From Acheta domesticus (lineage: Eukaryota; Arthropoda; Insecta; Orthoptera; Gryllidae): a DNA stretch of 64,000 bases. Shown one piece after another: positions 43,658-54,225 of this stretch. The position numbers and the translations under genes were made by a program. The stretch is from contig JAHLJT010003656.1 of the NCBI GenBank assembly GCA_031308135.1, positions 48,738,335 to 48,802,334 of the forward strand, given 5' to 3'. Every line of letters begins with the position of its first letter. Positions within the stretch are counted from its first letter, which is position 1. Below the pieces are notes generated by a model. It did no database searches and was not told the origin of the DNA. It was given only the letters and a program-made list of their open reading frames with translations.

Positions 43658-44310
43658 TTAACCCTGCAGTGGTAACGTGACTTTTTGAAACAAAAGTGGT
43701 AACGTGGGTTGTCTCCAAACCCCCACACTCTTTTCATGATAAATGCTAAATTATTAAAAAATAAATTAATATAATATTCTTCTTCTATTATTAACAATGT
43801 TTTTCATGCAATTAAGCAATTTTATTAACAATTTAGTTCCTAAATAACTCTGAAAATTCATCAGGAAAGCATCTAATATTTGGAGTTATTTTCCTACCGG
43901 TCTGCGCGTCTTGTCACATCCAAGCCCGTGTTTCGTAGCAAAAAATTGAAATCTTTTCAAATTCAAAGTACAATGGAAAATTTCAATACCCATATTATCC
44001 ACATTCCACAATTCAGCAAAATTTTGGTGCCCTGATTTCACAGACTCAGCCAAAATACGTAGCACAATTACTGCCTTCATTTCCTCTTTGTCTGTCTTAT
44101 ATGTGCTGCGATCATTTTTATTCCTCTTGAAATCCATTTCATTTTTTATGTTGGTAGATTCTGTAATTTTCTCAATCATATCCAAATCAATAAACAAAGA
44201 AAACATTATCCTGGTCTTTTGGAATTCCAGGGTGGTGAGAGACGATATTGTTCCCGCTTTTAGCAAAAGTTGGCGTATTCTTTCACTCCTTTCTTAACAT
44301 ATAAAGTGAC
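43658..44310 (-). mobile_element. piggyBac-type element, one end plus transposase remnant
   Basis: TTAA at 43658-43661 is followed by CCCTGCAGTGGTAACGTGAC, a piggyBac-style terminus; GGTAACGTG is repeated at 43711. A transposase fragment lies inward on the minus strand. No matching right end was found up to 45 kb, so the element is truncated. Confidence 0.6.
43886..44266 (-). pseudogene. piggyBac-type transposase fragment
   Basis: 126 residues covering the start of the DDE_Tnp_1_7 domain. Residues 22-40 (FSLFIDLDMIEKITESTN) and 56-90 (YKTDKEEMKAVIVLRILAES, then VKSGHQNFAELWNVD) and 92-118 (GIEIFHCTLNLKRFQFF, then CDKTRRP in place of DDKTTR) follow the family order. The sequence stops just where the RNase-H-like catalytic core would begin, so all catalytic Asp residues except the poorly kept CDK are missing. 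Not functional. It belongs to the TTAA-ended element at 43658. Confidence 0.8.
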
Positions 44311-45279
44311 CTAAATTATTCGTAATACTTAAGTATTATTCAGGGGAATCCGAACGTAAAAATACAGCATGCAATACGTTGCAAAATTCATTTAATTAAC
44401 AATGATTCAATTGAATGAAAACTAACTTTAACCCAACCATATTTCGAAAGAAAGGTTCTAGTTTTATGTGTGGAAAATTGGGAAGGAATTTTGGTTTTAA
44501 AAATAATGACTATGAGAATATTCTTCGAAAATAATGTGTCCCCTTCTACATTTGCCTGGAAGGGGATGAGATTATCGGTCCTAAATTTATGTATGCCCTT
44601 CTCTGGGTCGGTCACCAATTTGCATATGGGTTAAACTCTTATTTTCGACTAGTCCCCAATTTACATACGCCGGCGACTTACCAATTAGTATGGGAACCGC
44701 AGCCTGGATACTAATTCTGGATTCCAGTCGCTCAAGCTGGTTTCCTTTAATCATATCCATGCGGTGTTTGAATCAGTGCCTAAAAACCACGTATGATCTT
44801 TCTTCCCCCTCCTACCTCGTTTACAGCATTTTTATGCTGAGAAATGGGCTCATTTTCCGTCATCACAACTTGTAATGACCGAGAAATATCTTACAGGCGA
44901 GAACGAATGAAAGAAAGAAAAACCAAAATATGTAATGAAAACCAGACATTTATTAGTCATTTTTAAACATTCTTACATTCAAAGAATAAAGATAGTATGA
45001 GATAGCGGGACAGATACGATGCGCTGAATAAAAGCTATAAATCATGAACAACATTACTATTTTTTTAAGAAATTAAAAGAAAATGGTTTGACTTCATTCT
45101 CGTAATATCTTAATAATTTTCTTTACGTAGTCATGTTTCGTAACTTCTTCACAAACAAACCTCTCAATAATAAACGCTATTTAAAGATCGTTTGCTTTCA
45201 TTGTTATGACTTCATTGCATGGAAAAATAAATGTAAACGTTCAATAAGCTTACTTTCGTCTACTTCTGCATTCCAGCTC
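44311..45279. other. AT-rich DNA, nothing recognised
   Basis: A 76-codon minus ORF (44388-44618) might be a further degraded part of the piggyBac element but has no motif to prove it. Confidence 0.3.
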
Positions 45280-45765
45280 TCTGAGGTACATCTAACCCCA
45301 ATTGTTTACTCCGTTCTCACCCAAGAGGCGACAAAGGAGCAAAGCAGCTACTCCAGGCATTCATTTCTCTCCAGCTCGATCCTCGCCTTTCTCAACCGCG
45401 TTTTCCGGCGCGGCACCTCAGGATGATCTTCTTTCTGCCATTTCACATCCCCTGCCTTCCGGCGGCAGCCCCTGTGCCGGAAGTTGTTACGCCACGAAAG
45501 CTCTGGCGGCGTCGCACCCTCCACTTTTCCTGTCTGGCTGGGCGGGGGCGGGGGAGGGGCGGGGCGAGAAAGGGAAGGAAACGTTAAAGGCAGCTCGCTC
45601 CACGTTCGCGGAAGCACTGCAATACTTGGCTATTGTCGCGGAAACCTCCGTCAGGGGAGGTCGCGCGAGGGAGTTTGGATTCTCACCGCAAACTGGCAAA
45701 AGTCATTACGATTCCCACAATAGACGACGGAGGAACTCTGCATGCAGCGATTACAAATGAGAAAC
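45280..45765. other. GC-rich island
   Basis: GC-rich, CpG-containing segment with overlapping ORFs on both strands (152 codons plus, 89 minus). It includes GGGCGGGGGCGGGGGAGGGG, which could form a G-quadruplex and contains GC boxes. No protein motif. Confidence 0.35.
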
Positions 45766-46790
45766 AACCGAGCACATTCTCGGATGCAGAAATAGTGTAG
45801 CACGAATTTCTCCGTCAGTACGTTACGTGTGTTGTGTTTGGAGTAAAATTACCTAACTAGTTAGCCTTTGAAATTTTCTAAACTCATTGTTGACAGTAAT
45901 TCGACTCAGGTGCACAATTCGGAAATTTTTATAAAAAGAAAACATACTTTTGTGCTTTTCAACATAAAAAGTATACTTAGTTCTCCGAAAACACAATTGT
46001 ACGTGAACAGTAATTCTATTTTACACTTTAATAAGGTTCCTGAAATATAAACATGGCGGTATAGAAAATCATAGTAAAGAAATAGTCTGAAGAGAACACT
46101 AGAAAAACATTATTACATAGTGAATGTTAGGTATTTAACTAAATACACAGTTTTAAGATCTGAAGGTTACGTATGTATTCACTCATATACAACGCATGGC
46201 ACTACATGTACTCGCGTAGTAACAGCAACTGACTGCCGGCGAGCATAACACGATCACTCACAGTCACCAGACTTTTACCAAAACGGAACACAGGCACAGA
46301 ACATACATAACTATAAAAAAGTCAGTTCAAATACACAACAGTGAATAACAAACGACGTAACACAGGGCTTGTTACAGTCGAAGGTAGAATTACAGCAAAA
46401 TCGCAACATCGGTATAGTGTACACACGAAATACAACTCCCAGGAAAAAAATCACTCAGAACGACGAATTTCTAGACTACTGAGGATCTGCAGAAGAAGCA
46501 TCCAGTCGATAATTGTTGAAGCAATTTCGACTAGTGAAAATAACAGCAGGAACTGGTATTCAGGGAATTGATATCCCTCATCATCGATTATTCTAACATG
46601 AAAACTGATGTTCGGATTGAAATATGATAACTTGTAAAATGACATCTGGAATAGGTGCTTGAACATTGTTAATGCTGGAAGGAATAATAACACAATTTAA
46701 TGAGACAAGGATACCAATAGCGTGTTCCAACACTTCAAGAAGCATTGAAATGGGTCGCAGCTACAATAAGATATATAAAAGTACTCTCGA
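45766..46790. other. AT-rich DNA, nothing recognised
   Basis: No gene or repeat supported. Confidence 0.35.
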
Positions 46791-46792
46791 AA

Positions 46793-46982
46793 AGTTTATC
46801 GAAACGTGCACGTAGTACTCCGCCGCTTCGGCGAAGAGAGCTGCAGTGATATACATTTGTTTATTTATACACAAGTGATATACATTTAATAATATGGCAA
46901 CGCTGCAAACAACAAAATATCGCTTCGCAGTTTATCGAAACGTGCACGTAGTACTCCGCCGCTTCAGCGAAGTGAGCTACAG
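46793..46982. repeat. ~54-bp direct repeat, spacing 135 bp
   Basis: AGTTTATCGAAACGTGCACG followed by TAGTACTCCGCCGCTTC occurs at 46793 and 46928 with two or three differences. The block between includes ATACATTTGTTTATTTATAC and its near-repeat. A GC palindrome, CGCCGGGCGCCCGGCG, lies nearby at about 47102. Confidence 0.8.
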
Positions 46983-48255
46983 GCAGTGAACGCCCTTTTT
47001 CTCCGTCGCGAAGGCGCTGTCATACTCCACCTTTGAAAATTCGGTACAAAAAAATCGCTGTGAACGACGCAAACAGGGGCACGATTTATCTTGTATCTAC
47101 GCGCCGGGCGCCCGGCGTCCTTCAGCGCAGCCTGGGAGCGGAGAGAGCAACGACGCCTACCCGCCCGCTCTCTTGTCAAATTTAGCTGATCTCGACGTAA
47201 ACTGACAACTTAATGCAGGAGACTTGTAAGAGACGGGAGAGAAAAAATTGATTTATTATCTGTGTAGTGAATAAGAAAAGATAATCGTGTAAAGCGAACA
47301 CTATTTTCAGTACTAGATGGGAGTCGCGCTTACAAGCGAACAACTAGTGGTGCTCCTACAGCAAGTACTTTCAGGCGATATTGTTGATGGCAATGTAATA
47401 TTATAATATGATAATTTATGTCTTACTCTTCAACTACCATTTGAAAAATTATTAACTAATGAAGCGTGAAAAATACATACACTTTTTAAATTCAAATGTT
47501 TAAACAAACACAGCTTTCTCACTTTGAATTCACTGTATTCGCATTCTGCATAAATGTACCAACAATGCACGATGCCTATTTTAACCGTAAATAGAATTAT
47601 TAGTTTACGTATATTAACGTAAACGAAAGGAAACCGTCATTGTCGCCTTGTGTTATCAGTGCAGCGTTACAACAATGGGTTGTAACAAGCAAAAATGACT
47701 GCTCATTCGTATGGGATACACATTTTGCCAATTGGCACTGCTAGGAGAAAAATAAACATGGATAAAAATATAATAATTAAATACATTTTTATATTCATCA
47801 AAATTACTTGTTTTCGTACATTATTCTTCATTCCCACATCTTATTAAACAAAGCGAAATCATCTATTCGTTTTCACATTTAACTCAATTAAAGGACGCAG
47901 TATAAAACAGGTTTAAATAATTTCTAAAAGATTAATTTTAAAACGTGTAAAAAAAGCTCGAATATAAGGAACGACCAACGAATTATGAAATAATGTACAA
48001 ATTCTCACTTACATTGCATCCAATTTCCTGGCATTACCATTCATTTTACGTTCACGAAGCGCAGTGAAATCGGAGCGGGAGATTAAGTTTGACGCCAAAT
48101 TGCTCAAAGAAAATACTAATATTTTCGAAAAATTCAACATGATCTTATTTGAATATCTCATTTTTATAAACAGCTCATTAAGAAAAAAGTACCTTCACAA
48201 TAGTAGTTTAAGGAAGACGCCAAAAAGTTTTAATTTTTTAAACTATCAAAAAAAT
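46983..48255. other. AT-rich DNA, nothing recognised
   Basis: A 78-codon plus ORF (48064-48300) overlaps the next inverted repeat and is not credible. No other features. Confidence 0.35.
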
Positions 48256-48257
48256 AA

Positions 48258-48585
48258 ACGAACGATTTCAACGAACATGAGACCTGCTCCATTCTCTTAA
48301 GCGTCTTTTACGCTAAGGTCCAAATTTAATGAAAACATTTTGTGTCGTTTTTATGGTCAATTGCGATCAACAAAACGTTTTAACCTCGAAGGGAAGATTT
48401 GTCCATCTTATTCTGACACCCCCATTAGACCTTAGATAGCGTAAAGGACGCTCAAGAGAATGGTGCTAATCTCATGTTTTCGTACCCCACGAAGCTATGC
48501 CTGCGTTGGCTCACGCCTAAGGGCGTGAGCCAAGCAAAGTTGCTTTGGCTTTAGTAATCTCATGTTTGTTGAAATGCCTGATTTT
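48258..48585. mobile_element. Foldback element interrupted by a 75-bp insertion
   Basis: Left arm: ATTTCAACGAACATGAGACC, CCATTCTCTTAAGCGTC, TTTTACGCTAAGGTC (48258-48320). The right arm gives the complements in order: GACCTTAGATAGCGTAAA, GGACGCTCAAGAGAATGG, then AATCTCATG (48430-48475). The right arm is split at 48480 and resumes at 48555 with AATCTCATGTTTGTTGAAAT. Element type unknown. Confidence 0.65.
48480..48554. mobile_element. 75-bp insertion with 13-bp target duplication
   Basis: TAATCTCATGTTT occurs at 48467-48479 and 48555-48567, directly flanking 75 bp of unrelated sequence. The insert holds a strong hairpin, TTGGCTCACGCC-TAAG-GGCGTGAGCCAA. Thirteen-base duplications are typical of retroposition. 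The source RNA is not identified. Confidence 0.6.
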
Positions 48586-49170
48586 CTGAAAATTTATAAA
48601 ACAAAATTTTCGCCGTTTTTCTACAACTGCAATTCTGAAAATACAATTTTTCTGAACAAACTGTATTTATAAAAAGAAGATATTCAATTAAGGTACTGTT
48701 GAGTTAGAATTTGTATATTATTTAATATTTCTTTGTTCATTTCTTACATTTGGGGTTTTCGTTATACATTTAAAAATTAATATTTTAGAAAATTTATTTA
48801 AAACCTATTTGAAATGTATGAAATAAAGGTTGCTAACCTTCAGGGAATCAGATTAGAATGCAACAATGGCATATTCCACTCCGCGTTTCGGTAGCTGAAT
48901 ATCTGTGAATTACGTCTCAATGTTGGAACATGATTTAGTTGTATGAAAGCATTTATAATTGACAAATTTGTGTTGATATTTGCATGAACAGATTTAGTTT
49001 TTTACACCAAATGTTGTACAATTTGTAGTTAGTTTTACACAAAATTATGACTGAGATGTGTTTATTTCGAGAGCAACTGAGGTATAAATATTGTAAGAGA
49101 ACTATTACTAAAGGCGAGAAAGTATATGCTGGTGTAGGACCGTTAGTTTATACATGCATTCGTGATTAAT
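48586..49170. other. AT-rich DNA, nothing recognised
   Basis: No feature supported. Confidence 0.35.
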
Positions 49171-49934
49171 TTAACACTTTAATGGAGCTTCCGGTCTCTG
49201 AGACCGGACAATATTTTTGTTTATACTGGCATACATGTTAGGCTGCAATGGTTCTCCGGCCCAATAGCTTCTCCCCCAAACCTTCCCTCTACATTCCAAT
49301 TGTTGTTAATCAGTGTCTTTTGATCGTTTATGAGCATTGTGTCTATTCTGGGAATCCTACTGGTCTCTCATACCGGATAGCTCTAGTAGCGTATGAACTG
49401 CATCAGGTCTGTCGGAGCACACTACATAAATTAATAAATAAATAATTAATTACAATATTTCTGGGGGGACAGTGGAGCAAATACAACTCCACAAAATTTA
49501 AAAGGCACGTCCGTAAAATAATTGTGCAGTACATCCATTCTTAATTCCGGCACAAAATCGAAGACAACAATAAGCCGCCACATCGCTTCCGCGAATTCGT
49601 AATCACTGTTATAAAAGCAAATGAAAAACGCATCAGTTCAAACAAATTTATAATTTCAAAATTCAACAATTTCAAAATCTACTTTGAAATGCTAACCAAA
49701 TCTATTAAACTCAAACGCTTAAAACTTATTTAGCAATTCACAATTACCAATGACGCACGTTCATTGGCTGCGACCCCTCTTTCCTTCCTGCGTCACCCGA
49801 CGCCACAGTCAGTCTAGTCTGAGTCTTGCTGCAGAAAGGATCGTAATGGCGTGTTGGCAGCCGTTGTCTTCGACGCGTGCTGCTTGCTTTATTTTCTCAA
49901 GTGTAGTGTTTTGGTAACTAAAATGAGCAGTTTA

Positions 49935-50265
49935 TACACTGCAAGCTTTCCTGCTTCGCGTTTCCTAAGGCGGGCAGAACTTAATAATGCTGACAGTACC
50001 ACAGTGTTAGTGAGTGTGTTGTAACGGTGTTTCTGACGAAAGCCAATACAAATTCGGTTCTGCACTGCAAGCCTTCCTGCTCCGCGTTTCCTAAGGCGGA
50101 CAGAACTTGATAATGTTGACAGTACCACAGTGCTAGTGAATGTGTTGCAACGGTGCTTCTGACGAGCGCCAATATAAGATTGTTTTACAGCGCAACCTTT
50201 CCGCCCGCTTTCCCTGAGGCGGGCGCAACTTGGCAACGCCGGCGGCGCCACGCGTTACGTGAAGA
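49935..50265. repeat. ~126-bp tandem repeat, about 2.6 copies
   Basis: GCAAGCTTTCCTGCTTCGCG at 49941, GCAAGCCTTCCTGCTCCGCG at 50067 and GCAACCTTTCCGCCCGCTTT at 50192. Each unit goes on through CTAAGGCGG-CAGAACTT and AGTACCACAGTG. The minus-strand 120-codon ORF here is a translation of the repeat (125-126 bp, so in-frame) and is not taken as a gene. Confidence 0.85.
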
Positions 50266-50644
50266 TGTTTAGAAGGCGTTACTGTTTCAAACACAATTTC
50301 CTCGAGCTTGTGTTCCCCGACTCGAGCAATAAAGGATGTATATATGTAACCGTTTGTTAAACATTGTAGTATTTAGTGCTTGAATTTAATATATGTTTTT
50401 CTTGTGTCATTTGCAAACTTATTTTCCCAACCGTAATAGCAGTAATTCAATACACAGATGCAACCTGTTTAAAAGCTGGTCCTTCGATCCATGTAAGTTG
50501 AACTATTGAAGGTGTTGGGGGGAGGAGAACAAACGTCTCGAAAAGCAAGAAAAGTCCACTGCTCTCTATCTCTCGAACTCATCCTCCCACAAGGTCTGTC
50601 GTACCGGATTACTCCAAGAAGGGTTTAGTTGAACCTAAAGTGTA

Positions 50645-50925
50645 ATGGATAACCCTTCCACTAGCCGCGTACTGCATATTGATGACGTGGACGAGGAATT
50701 CAAGTCATATTAGAGGAAATGTCTGGCGATGAATGTTGTTCAGATTCAGAAATCGATGATTCCGACGAAGATTTCGTGATTTCAAATGAAGAAGACTCTG
50801 ATTTGATGGACTCCAGTGTGAAAAGTGATGATCTTCTGAATGAAGAACTTGATAGAGGTGAGATACAATACAATGTAGAGCCTGAATGCTACTATGGGAA
50901 ATTAAAAAGAGCGAGCGTGGCCTGA
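50645..50925 (+). pseudogene. N-terminal part of a piggyBac-type transposase
   Basis: Starting at ATG 50645 the frame gives MDNPSTSRVLHIDDVDEEF then a stop; from 50710 another frame gives LEEMSGDECCSDSEIDDSDE and continues acidic (Asp/Glu/Ser-rich) to CYYGKLKRASVA. An acidic N-terminus is usual in this family. One frameshift (near 50705) and the stop at 50923 break it. A piece just after, HNIVRGRLPGLRGQARTLRN at about 50970-51030, matches the stretch before the catalytic domain. Confidence 0.55.
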
Positions 50926-51049
50926 ATTGGAATAGTTCTGAGCCTAGGCAAAACGTAACTGTTCCAGCTCACAATATTGTTAGGGGACGATTACCCGGCC
51001 TCAGAGGTCAAGCCAGAACACTGAGAAATCACCCAGACAAAAATGCCCT

Positions 51050-51250
51050 GGCACTCAGTGATGATCCTCCCACTGGAATCCACTAGAAATCCCAAGTGAC
51101 AAGATGAACAAACGAAAGACATGCAGCAAGTGCCCTACTCTCAAAGAAATAAAGACACAATACCAATGGACCAGATGATCAATACCTATCTGTCTTGAGT
51201 GCAGCCAAAAAGTCTGTACGGATTGTTCTCCTGATTGTGTTTGATTTTGT
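51050..51250 (+). pseudogene. C-terminal zinc-binding tail of a piggyBac-type transposase
   Basis: Reads DDPPTGIH-stop-EIPSDKMNKR in one frame, then KTCSKCPTLKEIKTQYQWTR-stop-SIPICLECSQKVCTDC in the same line of sense. The CxxC...CxxC...CxxC spacing is the cysteine-rich tail of piggyBac transposases. It directly follows the N-terminal fragment, so roughly 400 residues of catalytic domain are deleted. Confidence 0.6.
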
Positions 51251-51588
51251 GGTAGAAGGAGAATTACATTTCTTTTAATAAAATACCACAGAAAGTAACT
51301 GTAAACAAGTGGATTTTATTTTTTATTTCATAAAATTATGTGACATGATTATTTTGATGAAAATTTAGCAATATTTTAAGAGTTTTAGATTCATTAAGTA
51401 AAATTGTAACTTTGTAATAAGAAGAAATGCCGGAAAACCTTTATTTAATGTTGATTTACAGTTTCTATTACATACATGTTGCCAACGATTAATGTTTGTG
51501 TTTGTAAAATAAAATCAAACTACCCGGTCTGTCAGACCGGATAGCTCCAATAGCGACACATGAATCCATGGATCCATTAAAGTGTTAA

Positions 51589-53055
51589 GTGAAGAGATAT
51601 ATTCACACCAAACTTTCTTCGTCTTCCAAGCCTTAATTTCGAACACGTGTTACATCGTTAGAAATCTCATATGGACATTATGTTCACTCGTGTACAAGAT
51701 ACTATGGGCATTTTGTGAGTTACGGAATGATATGGAAAATTTCAGGAAAGGTAAGGACATGTTCCGCCTTACATGACGAGTGTGACTTTTCCAAACGAGG
51801 CGACGTGACGTTAGGAACAGAGGCAGAAATTTCGAAAGATTAATGTAACATTTCCTCCTGTGTGTCGTAACATGTTTTATTTCATACTCTGTCGCATTTC
51901 TTTCCTTTGACTTTAATTTCATATTGCTATATTTCACGATGTACGAGTGCCAATAAAGAATTGCCAACGGCGTTAGAGCCCCTCCCGATTTTTGATATCT
52001 ATAAAAAGCTGCAGCACTCTGAACGTTTTAAAATGGAATTGAAAGCTAAAGAGATGCTTCCAAAAGCGATAACAAATAAGCGATTTTATTGAAGTTTTGG
52101 AGGCGAAATGAAAACAGTGAATTACTCATCGTCAACGATGAGTTGCATATGCAAACAATACTGAGTGATGACTATAAATGTTTAGGTATAATTTGTATAT
52201 GTTTATTTTTATTTCAGAAATAAAAAAAAGATAAATGACTCAACTTTGTCATCAAATGGTACTGTTATCAACATTTTGCATGAATAATTGTAAATCACTT
52301 TCTCAGTGTTGTAAACAACTTGTGACCATGTATTTATAAAGTAAATCAGAAGCGTTGGAATCAAATTTTCAAGTTCATAAGTTTGTATGAGATTTCATCG
52401 CGCTTCACATCCATAAAGCAGCACTTTCTGGCCCGCTTTGAGGCAAAGAAACAACCGAAATGCGTTTTAGTTCCAAAAATTCAAAAAGTTACTTTCTTGA
52501 CTTTTAAGGCAAAACTCTTACATCCCTGTTTCGTGAAATCATTGGTATTATAATTGAAGACCTCGGGGCAATCATATGCTCTGTCCTCATACTTAAGTTT
52601 TGAGAAAACGGATAGTAAAGGTTTAGACATTGCATTCAACACATTTGGATAAAGAATACTAATTTACGAATATCACTGCATTCTTTACGCGAATCTTTAA
52701 ATCAAAAACCCAACATCTAGATACATCTACGGGGCGTCGAAATACACTAATATTTCAAAATCATCAGAAATGCGGCACAGCATGTTATTGCCCCAAGGTC
52801 TTCAATTGAAATCACTTCAAAACTAGCACTTTCTTCATCAAATACAAACCACGGATCCAATTGCACTTGAAAACTAATGAAATTGCACGGAATTCCCTTC
52901 CCTCCTACGACGCAGTTGCGGAGAGCGCGAGACTCATCTCATTAAGAGCAGTGCCACATGCCGTCGCTCGTCAGCAGACTGCAGTCGCCGAGCGACGCGA
53001 ACTGCTGTTGGCGCCGTCGAGGCTGTTGGCACTGCCATTTGAGCGAAGAGGGGAT
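51589..53055. other. AT-rich DNA, nothing recognised
   Basis: A GC-richer spot at 52905-53060 in a 71-codon ORF shows no domain. The spot ends at the simple TGATTGATTGATTCATTG tail of the adjacent SINE. Confidence 0.35.
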
Positions 53056-53067
53056 CGCAAATGCCGA

Positions 53068-53465
53068 GATGATTGATTGATTCATTGATTGTTCGTGATT
53101 CCGGGCGCGTCAACTACAGGAGTCATTATTCCTGTAAGTGTAGTGCGTGGTTTTTCATCGGGAGGTGGCGGTGATCTTTTTCCTGCTGGATGGCGAGACC
53201 AGGTATCTCCCACCAGCGGAGCACCTCCCAAGCCGGGACAAGCTCTAAGCTCCCAACCAGTCTCCCGTGTGGTAGTGTAGTGCATGTTAGTGTGTGTGTA
53301 AGGGGTGAGGATGGGACAAGGAAGAGGTAGAAAAGATCGCGCGCGGTCCGTGACCCGTTTGTCAGGGTACTGCTACAACATTTGCCTGATGTTGATTGGA
53401 GACCACCACGGAAAACTACCGATCAGAGCAGCCGGCCACTAGAAGTCTCCTCCAGACAGCGGCTG
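53068..53465 (-). mobile_element. SINE family A, copy 4 (head missing)
   Basis: CAGGTATCTCCCACCAGCGG, AAAGATCGCGCGCGGTCCGT and GATGTTGATTGGAGACCACC follow the order of the 16-kb copy. On the element strand the 3' tail is (AATC/AATG)n at 53068-53095. The tRNA head is lost beyond about 53465. Confidence 0.75.
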
Positions 53466-53919
53466 AATTCGACAAAGCCGAGATGAAACGAAGCAGAGGA
53501 GGGAGGAGGGAATTCATTAAATAAAAATCGGAGAAGAGAGAAACGGATCGCTATGAGCTTGAGAATGTGAGAACGACGTGAGCTGAAGCCGCGAGAACTT
53601 GATTTTAATGAAGTGCGTAAGAAAGGAAATTATTATTATTCAGCAATTATCCATAGAAACTAGTACTTAAATTAACTTTTTATTGACTAGAAAGTGTTTG
53701 TTTGAGGTGGCAAAATGAACTTTGCCGTATGTGAACTGCAAAGACATCATGACTATAAACAACTACTGGGCATTGCAGTGCAAAGAAAATACTTCGTAAG
53801 GCGAGAATATTCCAACTTTAGCCACTAATTAACAAACACTAATCCCTGTCATACACAAACTATACAAGAACATATAAAACTATAATAAGGCTACTAATGA
53901 TCTATATATGTCCAATGTG
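53466..53919. other. AT-rich DNA, nothing recognised
   Basis: No feature supported. Confidence 0.35.
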
Positions 53920-54225
53920 AACGAACGCAGCCCCCCCAAAAAAAGTCAATAAAATCCAAACAATTCAAAACAAATTTATCAGATTAATCACAAATGTCCC
54001 CTGCTCATAAGTAATAAACAACTTTATTCCGAAATACACATCAATACAATAATAAACCAAATAGCCCATATATCACACAATTTCTACCAAAATCTAACAC
54101 ACATACCAGCAGCATCTCACTTCAAATTAGCAAAAAAATCCAACCCACACCTGAATAAAAAAATACCCGAATTCTACCCGAGTAAAAAATACCCGAAATC
54201 CAACCCACACCCGAATTCTTTTTGA
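53920..54225 (+). pseudogene. Jockey-like LINE 3' fragment
   Basis: Plus-strand frames give IQTIQNKFIRLITNVP, then (shifted) IAHISHNFYQNLTHIPAASHF and KLAKKSNPHLN. These match the C-terminal end of Jockey-clade RT proteins and closely resemble the fragment at 55750-56241 (VIQNKFLRLITKAP). Frameshifts and stops are frequent. A C7-A7 run at 53932-53945 marks the left edge. Confidence 0.65.

Larger units (their letters stand above)
49171..51588 (+). mobile_element. piggyBac-type element, internally deleted, both TTAA sites present
   Basis: TTAA at 49171-49174 and 51585-51588 bound a 2410-bp body with 12-bp inverted ends CACTTTAATGGA/TCCATTAAAGTG. Subterminal palindromes CCGGTCTCTGAGACCGG (49191) and CCGGTCTGTCAGACCGG (51525) sit at both ends, and an ACCGGATAGCTC block occurs at about 49374 and 51537. 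Inside are the N-terminus and the C-terminal zinc-binding tail of a transposase, without the catalytic domain between. Only about 870 bp carry transposase traces; 49440-50640 is foreign-looking or untranslated and includes a 126-bp tandem repeat. Confidence 0.8.

Noticed and set aside
48508..48535. Bacterial-type transcription terminator hairpin
   Set aside because: The context is eukaryotic and the hairpin lies in a short insertion with target duplication; no T-run and no gene precede it.
49889..50251. 120-codon repeat protein on the minus strand
   Set aside because: It is a translation of a 126-bp tandem repeat inside a transposon.
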